Shown one piece after another: positions 59,401 through 64,000 of a DNA stretch of 64,000 nucleotides. Position numbers and translations under genes: made by a program. Under the pieces are notes generated by a model that saw only the letters and a program-made list of their open reading frames with translations, made no database searches and was not told where the DNA came from. Numbering within the stretch: position 1 is the stretch's first letter; each line of letters begins with the position of its first letter. Source of the stretch: Fragum whitleyi (Eukaryota; Mollusca; Bivalvia; Cardiida; Cardiidae); contig OX411556.1 in NCBI GenBank assembly GCA_948146395.1, forward strand, positions 5,307,083 through 5,371,082, given 5' to 3'.

Positions 59401-61077
59401 ACACAATTTGATATTCCTGGCTTAAGATTGCTCTGAGAAGAAATCATTTTTAACAAAATCCAACGAGCGTTTTTACAGTTCTTGAGAACGTTAACGTGGC
59501 AAAATGTATAACTGGTCGAATAGCATTCGACTTTTTAATGATTTATGAATAAAATCTGATATAAATGAGGAAGTTCCGACACCTATCCCATTTTTTTAGT
59601 CCAAAAATGAAATGTTTACATCTACATAATCGGAGACGCACGTGGAGCGGAAGTTCCACACATGATTTTGAAAGCGGAGCCAGTGGCTCCGTTTATGCAC
59701 ATCACCCCCGTGCTACATGAAACAACACCAGTAGTCAAAATTAAATACATTGTAGAAGGAACTGAAAAAAATTGTGACCCGTCACGCGATAAGGGACCAT
59801 CTTGGCTCTTTGAAATAGTTATTTTGAAAAATGATTGATTCAAATACAGGTCAACATGAGGATGGATTCAAATATTGATTCACAGAAAGGTTGATCGTCC
59901 GTTCTTTCCTTAGCAAAAATAAAATATAAAATATCTTACGCAGTTTGAAACCTCAAAAATTACCAAATTCTGCCTGCACATGTCGTTGTTAAGAAATCAA
60001 ATCCCAAAATTCTCTATTACAGCTCCCAGCTGACATAAAACAACATTTGTATTGCTACGTTACGTTAACGTTTCTTCGTGCTCTTGGAGAGGCTCGTTTG
60101 AATCTCAATGAAAATTGCTCGCTATAAACCCTTTAAAACTTAAATAGAAATTGGTTTGATTTTAAAGCTTTAAGTTTTCAAGGTTAAAACATTCTATTTC
60201 GCTTCCGTTTTAAAAACTGTGGTTAGGAGACGTGGAAACAAACACGTCAACGTGAACGAGCAGCGAATTTTTGCGTGATGCTTCCCAGTGGCCCTATTGA
60301 GTTGAAGAGGCGAAAAAATTCCTTCTTCATCGGAAATGGTCAGTAAACGTCTTTATTGTTCTTCTCTTTGAACTAAAGCCCTTAGATGTAATCAATATTT
60401 GACGATTTTTGATAATGCTTTTGGTCCAAGTTTTTTCTTAGGCTCGTTTCTGTGTGGTACGGAACACAACAATAGTTTCATTTTCTTATACACAGAGGTT
60501 TAAGGGTTATATTTACTTAGAAGAAACTTAGGATCGAACACGTGACGAACGTCGACGTAGAAAATAAAGGTTTCGACATTTCTTAAAAAAATCAAAATTA
60601 AATGTTGCTAGAATGAAACAAAGTATGTGCATGAGGCAACGAATCACTGAAACACATTGGTTCCTAAATTAATCATTTGATCATACAGATGTTAATGAAA
60701 TTGGCAAATGAAAGGCGGATACTGTCCCTTTTTTTCTTTGCTCAGTATACATTCAGAAAATGGTCAAAGTGCGAAAAACTCTAGTAACAACCCTCGTAAA
60801 TCTGCGCAGTCCCTCTAGGGTCAACACATTTCGCACTTCCTAAATAGTCCATTTCTCGCCTGACGGGTAACAAATTACATGTAATTGAAAAAATAAAAGT
60901 AATGCAATACGCTTAAGACGGGGTCATCGCTTTGATCGTCTTGTTTTTCTCTTTGCAGGTTGGCTATTTGACTACACCGGTAACTTCGATCTCACATTCT
61001 ACGTCTGTGGTGTCATAGTGTCCATTAGTGGAGCCATGTTGTTCGTTCTGCCTTGTATTGGATGCGGGAAAAAATGA
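38213..61077 (+). CDS. Gene C: SLC16/MCT-like monocarboxylate transporter (6 coding exons seen)
   Basis: Joined exons 38213-38480, 40015-40158, 46108-46821, 52465-52686, 53955-54080 and 60959-61077 give an open frame of 531 codons including TGA (about 530 aa). It has the signature HPDGGWGWVVCFAAF before TM1 and YFDKKRSLATGLALCGNGLG at TM4/5. The start is the ATG at 38213, inside the exon whose acceptor is at 38185; the frame is open from the acceptor, so an upstream exon could extend it. TM8 reads IGVANILSR (Asn/Arg). The TM6-TM7 loop is intermediate in length with four Cys. The exons are as conserved as in B, but the introns are very large (5.9, 5.6 and 6.9 kb for the third, fourth and sixth by family numbering) because of LINEs, MITEs and inverted repeats. 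No frameshift or stop is seen, so it is probably functional. Confidence 0.9.
38482..38583 (+). repeat. Three 34-bp tandem repeats starting at the gene C donor site
   Basis: taagattgtgaataatcgcg..acatttgggat at 38482, 38516 and 38550. The first unit overlaps the 5' splice site; units 2 and 3 read attaagattg, so they lack the GT. Confidence 0.9.
38627..39035. mobile_element. M1 MITE, complete with TA flanks (intron 2 of gene C)
   Basis: It starts TACAGTTAGTTACATCGTGA and ends TCACGATGTCGTTAACTGTA, giving near-perfect TIRs and TA on both sides. It is the cleanest copy in the window. Confidence 0.85.
39127..39262. repeat. R2 hairpin repeat (intron 2 of gene C)
   Basis: gacaaaacggtgcaaactg on the left; gccgttttgtcatcctcgacgc on the right; centre ACCCCGCTTTGGACGTGCAC / GCAAAGCGGGGT. 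Confidence 0.75.
39496..39582. repeat. R2 half copy (intron 2 of gene C)
   Basis: TTGCGTTCAGGATGACAAAACG to gtgcaaagcggggtat; the right half is missing. Confidence 0.6.
40015..40158 (+). CDS. Gene C exon 3 (end of TM2, TM3)
   Basis: Acceptor gttttttgtag ends at 40014 and donor gtgagt starts at 40159; 144 nt, phase 1-1. It encodes GPLVSALTNRYGFRAVTIAG and TM3. Confidence 0.92.
40202..40328. mobile_element. R3 element, internally deleted (intron 3 of gene C)
   Basis: Only about 127 bp: TGTGACCCGTCACGCG... and ...CGCGTGATGGGTCACA with a short middle, so it is almost a pure TIR hairpin. Confidence 0.75.
41067..44498 (-). pseudogene. LINE 1 ORF2: endonuclease-reverse transcriptase, broken
   Basis: Translation on the minus strand starts just after the UAG at 44499-44501. 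The APE endonuclease shows WNIEGL (about 44465), LSEIWT, GDFNSR (about 44028-44010) and SNHAPLSF (about 43700). The reverse transcriptase shows NYRGITL, CFIDLEKCFD and the catalytic FADD (42266-42255). The C-terminal part shows an ERIHRKFLKKIL block and a CELC...H...C knuckle. A TAG at 44361-44363, a TGA at 43395-43397, and frame changes near 43320, 42900, 42185 and 41450 interrupt it. Endonuclease and reverse transcriptase nick target DNA and prime cDNA synthesis in intact relatives. Confidence 0.88.
44499..44501 (-). other. In-frame UAG between ORF1 and ORF2 of LINE 1
   Basis: The frame that encodes ORF1 C-terminal residues (KLYIDG...GQNH) continues past one TAG straight into ORF2 (WNIEGL, 12 codons later) with no frame change and no in-frame ATG. 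The same layout occurs in LINE 2 at 48345-48347. Confidence 0.75.
44567..45154 (-). pseudogene. LINE 1 ORF1 (5'-truncated, frameshifted near its end)
   Basis: The first ~70 residues are a heptad-like coiled coil (LKSRLNTVDDKVTNLNKKV). They are followed by RDNLLFFGIPEE, HRAHRIGRF and RPIVAKFVYFPDRE, the order seen in LINE ORF1 RNA-binding proteins with a coiled coil and RRM-like fold. The N-terminus is missing. At about 44570 the frame hits TAG; in a neighbouring frame the sequence continues MDKLYIDG, matching YDKLYIDG of LINE 2, so a 1-nt shift is inferred. Confidence 0.8.
45169..45500. mobile_element. M1 MITE, left part, abutting LINE 1
   Basis: ACAACATCGTGAAATTGACA follows directly after LINE 1 ORF1 sequence. 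The internal stem and subterminal parts are present; the right TIR is lost. Confidence 0.6.
46108..46821 (+). CDS. Gene C exon 4 (TM4-TM6, loop, TM7)
   Basis: Acceptor ccttttcag ends at 46107 and the donor, a weaker gtatag, starts at 46822; 714 nt, phase 1-1. It has YFDKKRSLATG, TM5-TM6, a Thr/Ser/Asp-rich loop with a duplicated short unit (two copies of TIRTDS/NRTDS-like sequence) and TM7. LINEs in opposite orientation lie in the introns on either side. Confidence 0.92.
46925..47100 (-). mobile_element. tRNA-derived SINE head (intron 4 of gene C)
   Basis: On the minus strand GCCGGCATAGCGCAGCTGGTAGA (A box) and GGTGGTTCATATCC (B box), the proper spacing for a tRNA-derived promoter. It sits just before LINE 2. 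Confidence 0.7.
47298..48347 (+). pseudogene. LINE 2 ORF1 (one internal TGA)
   Basis: It runs 349 codons from ATG 47298 to TAG 48345, interrupted only by TGA at 47898-47900. It has a basic Lys/Arg-rich N-terminus (MGKKNKNKAKKRSRD), a Ser/Asn-rich spacer, and a coiled coil at about 47640-47890 (VEKDVSSLRKFVNDKVG). An RNA-binding-like domain follows (RVHRMG, RNIVAKFTLFKDRE), then a C-terminal YDKLYIDGKPVPF. ORF1 products coat LINE RNA. Confidence 0.85.
48345..48347 (+). other. In-frame UAG between ORF1 and ORF2 of LINE 2
   Basis: The ORF1 frame, the TAG and the ORF2 frame are all congruent (positions 47298, 48345 and 48360 are in one phase). There is no in-frame ATG between the TAG and WNINGL, 11 codons later. 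The next base is G. Confidence 0.85.
48348..51743 (+). pseudogene. LINE 2 ORF2: endonuclease-reverse transcriptase, broken
   Basis: It opens in the ORF1 frame right after the UAG, with WNINGL at about 48381. Endonuclease blocks include LQESWT and GDWNSR (48816-48833). The reverse transcriptase shows NNYRGITLL, CAFIDLKKCFD, RQGEITSPVLVSLF and catalytic FADD (50575-50586). The thumb region has DKTKIVVF, and a C-terminal knuckle sits near 51520-51590. The frame changes near 48983, 49620 and 50110, and stops occur at 50785 and 51118. Confidence 0.88.
52465..52686 (+). CDS. Gene C exon 5 (TM8-TM9)
   Basis: Acceptor cttttcag ends at 52464 and donor gtagtg starts at 52687; 222 nt. TM8 reads SSIGVANILSR, then FGGLTDHPMVNR and TM9. 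Confidence 0.92.
52944..53252. mobile_element. R6 repeat, short copy (intron 5 of gene C)
   Basis: acggtggcttatcgaaaaataacgg to gttcactcaatgaaatata. Two TGACGTCATC sites; the terminal hairpin is eroded. Confidence 0.65.
53390..53925. mobile_element. R3 element split by R4 (intron 5 of gene C)
   Basis: It starts ATGACCCGTCACGCGTAAAG. Its right TIR is interrupted at TTTTCGCGT by an R4 insertion and resumes GCGTGACGGGTCACA after it. GCGT is present on both sides of the insert. Confidence 0.8.
53640..53910. mobile_element. R4 TIR element inserted in R3 (intron 5 of gene C)
   Basis: Same family as 31241-31523: cataggc start, gttacgccctt end, and the same ~35-bp-arm hairpin (53764-53835). GCGT at 53636-53639 and 53911-53914 is the target duplication. 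R4 has no coding capacity. Confidence 0.8.
53955..54080 (+). CDS. Gene C exon 6 (TM10-TM11)
   Basis: Acceptor ctcttctag ends at 53954 and donor gtaatg starts at 54081; 126 nt. It encodes SAILMTVLVADLLGAGDTT and GPPFAG. Confidence 0.92.
54217..54330. repeat. R2 hairpin repeat, diverged (intron 6 of gene C)
   Basis: gcgctttgcagacaaatacacgtgcaaag centre and tttgtcattctaaatgcaggact right end. Confidence 0.55.
54556..54817. mobile_element. R3 inverted-repeat element (intron 6 of gene C)
   Basis: It starts TGTGACCCGTCACACGAAAA and ends TTTTCGCGTGACGTGTCAC. The interior resembles the other full copies. It lies directly before the R15 left arm. Confidence 0.8.
54838..55560 (+). repeat. R15 long inverted repeat, left arm (intron 6 of gene C)
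   Basis: It shares long near-identical stretches with the minus strand of 58925-59718, for example ggagccactggctccgcttt, ttctcagagcaatctt, gtttggttccgattatg and acgacgcccgttgtctatg. It contains CATAATCGGAG / CTCCGATTATG inverted motifs. The family is not recognised. Confidence 0.85.
55795..55920. repeat. 126-bp hairpin (intron 6 of gene C)
   Basis: TTCACGTTTTTTAGGCGATAACATTTGCAGAGACCC on the left pairs with GGGTCTCTGCAAATGTTAACGCC...AAACGTGAA on the right, around CTCGTGCTTCGCACTCG. Arms are about 50 bp with few mismatches. Confidence 0.85.
56118..56226. repeat. 109-bp hairpin (intron 6 of gene C)
   Basis: tctgacaatttacgcg..ataacct on the left pairs with aggttatacgcgtaaattgtcaga on the right. 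The loop carries a double GCGGAGCG (aagcggagcgttagcggagcgc). Confidence 0.8.
56482..56507. repeat. T9G17 homopolymer junction (intron 6 of gene C)
   Basis: Nine T then 17 G, followed by aggcattatgcct. Confidence 0.9.
56574..56825 (+). mobile_element. tRNA-derived SINE (intron 6 of gene C)
   Basis: Head GTTAGCTCGTCGGACAATCATT with B-box-like GGGCTCGACCCC. Body agcagctggaaactag and GGTGCTCCAGCCGCCGC. 3' end AAAGCGGTGTTAAACCC and an aaacaaacaaaac tail. Confidence 0.75.
56830..58920. other. Intron 6 of gene C, spacer between R15 arms
   Basis: AT-rich DNA; no exon, RNA gene or repeat was recognised in this stretch. Confidence 0.5.
58925..59718 (-). repeat. R15 long inverted repeat, right arm (intron 6 of gene C)
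   Basis: Inverted partner of 54838-55560, about 3.4 kb away. It carries about 70 bp extra sequence (aaaatgggataggtgtcgg on its own strand) that the left arm lacks. Confidence 0.85.
59773..60871. mobile_element. R3 end fragments (59773-59810 and 60800-60871)
   Basis: TGTGACCCGTCACGCGATAA begins at 59773, and an R3-like right end (TTTCTCGCCTGACGGGTAACA) ends at 60871. They may be one copy split by ~1 kb of other DNA, or two fragments. Confidence 0.4.
60959..61077 (+). CDS. Gene C exon 7 (TM12, stop)
   Basis: Acceptor ctctttgcag ends at 60958. It encodes GWLFDYTGNFDLTFYVCGV and the last membrane segment, ending CGKK and TGA at 61075-61077. Confidence 0.92.
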
Positions 61078-61176
61078 TGAATTGCTGCATTGTATTTCTG
61101 TTATTTTATCAAAATTAATAAGCCTTATGAGTATATGATATTTATGCAAGTAGATAGCGTTTTAAAGTGAAAGCTT

Positions 61177-61182
61177 AATAAA
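61177..61182 (+). promoter_or_regulatory. Polyadenylation signal AATAAA, gene C
   Basis: AATAAA lies 100 nt after the stop codon of gene C. Use is inferred. Confidence 0.4.
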
Positions 61183-61436
61183 TAACTGGGAGATTATTTT
61201 TGAATTTTGTACGAATTCCCGCTAAGCTCTTCCCAAGTAGCCATAGTTTCGGGAGTCTATAGACAACTATAAGTCTGGCAGAGCTCATCATGGTACACAC
61301 CTGCTTATATGCGGATCAAGTTTTGTTTGGATTTTAAATAAAGAATATGAACGTCAAGTAGAAAAAAAGAAGAGAAAAACAGTTACAATGGGAAAGCAAA
61401 ATGTCTCTACTATAGCTTTACAACTTATTAATATAA

Positions 61437-61683
61437 CATTTGAGCTTGAACGTGACATTTCAAACAATTTCACAAGTGTGTGAGTTGCAAGCATTGAGCA
61501 GCCTAGACAGCCACCTAGTGCATTTAAAAGATTGACTTTCTGTCGAAAGATACTTTGAGACTTTATATATCTCTAAGTGTAAAGTGAAGACTCTGGACAG
61601 TCTGTGCATTTGCACAGGCTGGCCGGAGTTTTTGCTTAGCCCACATTTAAAATTGTTGGAAATATCACGCATAGGCTCATTTG
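61437..61683. mobile_element. R5 inverted-repeat element
   Basis: Starts ATTTGAGCTTGAACGTGACA and ends ATCACGCATAGGCTCATTT. Central hairpin GACTCTGGACAGTCTGTGCA / TGCACAGGCTGGCCGGAGT. Confidence 0.75.
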
Positions 61684-61761
61684 CTGTTTGATGCCGTTAA
61701 GAAATTACTGGTCCATAAATGCCCGCATTCGGTGGTAACATAGTGAAAGTTCAGCTTGAAT

Positions 61762-62118
61762 GAAACATTGTGAAATTGATACGGTGAATGATTTAGGAAT
61801 GAAATAGAATGAGTAGAAGGAGCGCATTTTGATGAAATTAAGGGGAGGTAGCATCATATCGCAATTTTCGTCCATGTTATACGAATTAGCCATGGTTAGT
61901 TCTACCCTCCCCCCTTTTCCCTTTTTTTTTCAAAATCCAAATTTTTTTCTGCCTTAATGGACCAATCAGACGCTTTAAAATCTCCACCAGTCAATAAAAA
62001 AGTAGAGTTACTCGATCACTTTGAACGAAATGCGACGAGTGTTTGGAAGGAACTGAATGAAGCGTGAGTGACTGATTTAAAATGTTTCTGATCGAATAGA
62101 ATGTCCCCTTCCTGATTT
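61762..62118. mobile_element. M1 MITE, diverged
   Basis: AACATTGTGAAATTGAT at the left, ggggaggtagcatcatatcgc internal stem, and gcgtgagtgactgatttaaaatg at the right. The terminal CAGTTA is lost. Confidence 0.6.
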
Positions 62119-62426
62119 TAATACCAGTACTCTGCTGTCTTGAAATCGTCTGAAAAGACTTGATCGAATTGCTTATTTTCTTATGACAAATAGAAATATA
62201 CGAAAAGTAACTCGATATTCTATTAAGAAAAGGGATCATTTTTCACATGACCTCTACGCAAATATCGAGTGAATCGGGATAAAAGACTATACCATTGAAC
62301 GAAATCATTTATATCATTTAAACCTTACACACGTCAGCATTTTTTGTAATCTCGAATTCATTTCGATGAACGATAGAAATTCAAGTGCCTTAATATGCTC
62401 CTGCTTTGACTGGAGGTATAGACAAT

Positions 62427-62456
62427 GATCAGCCTGCACATATGTGCAGTCTGATC
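62427..62456. repeat. Short hairpin GATCAGCCTGCACATATGTGC
   Basis: GATCAGCCTGCACATATGTGCAGTCTGATC, one mismatch per arm, same core as 15716-15783. Confidence 0.7.
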
Positions 62457-62892
62457 TTAGTCTTTGACATCTAAAAGGATTGCAAAGAGTTTTCTTTTAT
62501 AAACGATTTTCTTTGAGGCAAGATTCGGGACATTCTTTTTCATTACGGTAATATAAGAATATATTCCTTCTATTGATAAACGCGAGCTGATTCTCGTAGA
62601 TTCTCTTATAGATCTAAAGAAAATTTCCTATAATGAACTGGACTCAGGTGTATTATTTTGAGTGAGATTATTTTCTCCTCAAATATTCCTATGTGAAAAA
62701 ATAAGTAACTGAATCGGTTACAAAAAATAGATACTTATGGCTGATGTTTAGAATTTTTTCCCCTTGAAAACATCTAGATGATAAAAAGTACATTCACTTT
62801 TTTAACATAATATTGTTTCAAATAACGCTATGGACAAACCTAAAACCAAATTAAGAATGCGGGTCAACAATAAACACAAATTTGAATCAAGC

Positions 62893-63285
62893 TTTACACG
62901 TCGTGAAATTGACATTCATCTCGATCAAAACCCATTTTAAATCATTCGCTCATCACTCCAAACATTCATTCAAAGCAACGACTCTATAGTAAAAAACTGT
63001 AAATATTTCATTCCAAATTGACCGACTCGTTCAATTATTTTATTGGCTGAGGTGGATTTTAAAGCTTTCGATTGGTTCATGAAGATACTCACACAGAATA
63101 TTAACTTTTGAAAGGTAAAAAATATCGATACTTTCGTTCAATATGGACGAAATTGGCAATATTGTATTATCTCCCTTAAGTTACACTCAAAACTCACCCC
63201 TCACACTCATTTGATTATCCCCCGCACTCGTTTTATTTCATTCCAAAATCATTCTCTATGTCATACTACAATGTACTTAACTGCG
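62893..63285. mobile_element. M1 MITE, reverse orientation
   Basis: TTTACACGTCGTGAAATTGAC at the left, an internal attatctccc, and tccaaaatcattctc...ACTTAACTG at the right. Confidence 0.65.
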
Positions 63286-63444
63286 GCAACGAGATGTTTT
63301 ATGATTTATTTTTTTCCTTCAGCTCTAAGGTCCAGGGCTCCGTTTTACTAAACGCTTATTTACGAAAAAAAAAATAATAATCGTAAGTCAAAATCACAAA
63401 TCGTACCTGGTGTTTTCAATCATTGTTAGCTTCAGCCTTGCAAC

Positions 63445-63485
63445 ATCTCATTCGAATCGTCTTTATAAGACGATTCGAATGAGAT
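63445..63485. repeat. Perfect 19-bp inverted repeat with 3-nt loop
   Basis: ATCTCATTCGAATCGTCTT, loop TAT, then the exact complement. It lies in sequence that is also partly present at 21580-21700. Confidence 0.9.
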
Positions 63486-64000
63486 AATGCGTGGCAGAAT
63501 TCCCTATTTAGAAATTGCTGAAGAGTAAGATTACTTTTTGACTCACGGAAAAATTATCGTAAATTGTTGAGCAAAACAGGCCCATGTTTTTGGTTAGTTT
63601 GTCTATGTGTCGAACAAGGGCCCGTTATACTTAACTCTAACGAAGGTTATTAAAATTGTAAAAAAAAGAATACAAACAAGAAAATCGAAATTTTGTCGGC
63701 CAATGACGATTTTTGAATGTACCGCGATGAAGTATCCTTCAAGCTTGTAATTTACACCATTTGATTCGTACTTGAACTCTCGAAACATAATTACAAAGCG
63801 ACAGTGCATTGAAAAAAGACCTTTCTTACAGTACTTGCTTTTAAGAATGATTTAGTTAAAATCAGTTTAGACAATAACCTAATAAAATCAATGCGAATCT
63901 CTTCGATTTAAGAAAGTATGTTCGCCGAAATAACACAAAGGCTTTTGATACAATTGGAACTTCTTTTCGATATTTCTATAAAGTGGAAAGTAGTTATTAT

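Larger units (their letters stand above)
61183..64000. other. Region downstream of gene C
   Basis: Contains R5, two M1 copies and hairpins. No fourth SLC16 exon (no DGGWGW or YFxKRR block) was found before the window ends. Confidence 0.6.

Noticed and set aside
658..61077. Assignment to a specific vertebrate SLC16 member
   Set aside because: The motifs place the genes in SLC16, but without a phylogeny no ortholog name is justified.
1..64000. CRISPR array, operon or prokaryotic defence system
   Set aside because: There are spliced genes, SINEs, LINEs and MITEs throughout; no direct-repeat/spacer array was seen.

Overview
The window looks like nuclear DNA of an invertebrate animal, most likely a bivalve mollusc (an inference). 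It has intron-rich genes with canonical GT/AG splice sites and AT-rich non-coding DNA. It is dense in small inverted-repeat transposons, tRNA-derived SINEs, (GGAC)n and (GAC/GACG)n repeats, and two decayed LINEs. Nothing prokaryotic is present.

The backbone is a head-to-tail tandem array of three complete, apparently intact paralogous genes on the + strand: A (658-8980), B (18586-26773) and C (38213-61077). All encode 12-TM monocarboxylate-transporter-like proteins (SLC16/MCT family, major facilitator superfamily). The spliced models I assembled give open frames of about 578, 542 and 530 residues. The paralogs share internal exons of identical length (144, 222 and 126 nt) and identical intron phases: phase 0 for intron 1 where present, and phase 1 for every later intron, each splitting a glycine codon. 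Variation is concentrated in the N-terminus and the cytoplasmic TM6-TM7 loop. B and C are closer to each other than to A.

Region by region: 1-657 is upstream DNA with an inverted-repeat element. 658-8980 is gene A. 8981-18585 is intergenic and holds a ~1.95-kb CAGGGG-TIR transposon, SINEs, hairpin repeats and a GAAA microsatellite. 18586-26773 is gene B, whose first intron is mostly a second, opposite-facing copy of the CAGGGG transposon. 26774-38212 is intergenic and packed with nested MITEs, a pogo-like element and a ~1-kb palindrome bracketed by an exact 77-bp duplication. 38213-61077 is gene C, whose introns are inflated by two related LINEs in opposite orientations, MITEs, and ~0.7-0.8-kb inverted repeats. 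61078-64000 is downstream DNA with more MITE copies.

The most interesting points are these. (1) In both divergent LINEs, ORF1 and ORF2 lie in the same frame, separated by a single UAG with no in-frame ATG between them. (2) A small TIR element has a ~35-bp-arm hairpin whose two copies differ by paired changes. (3) The 77-bp exact direct repeat frames a palindromic element. (4) In all three transporters the TM8 Asp/Arg pair of classical MCTs reads Asn/Arg. Repeat families are labelled M1 and R2-R16 for this report only; they are not database names.
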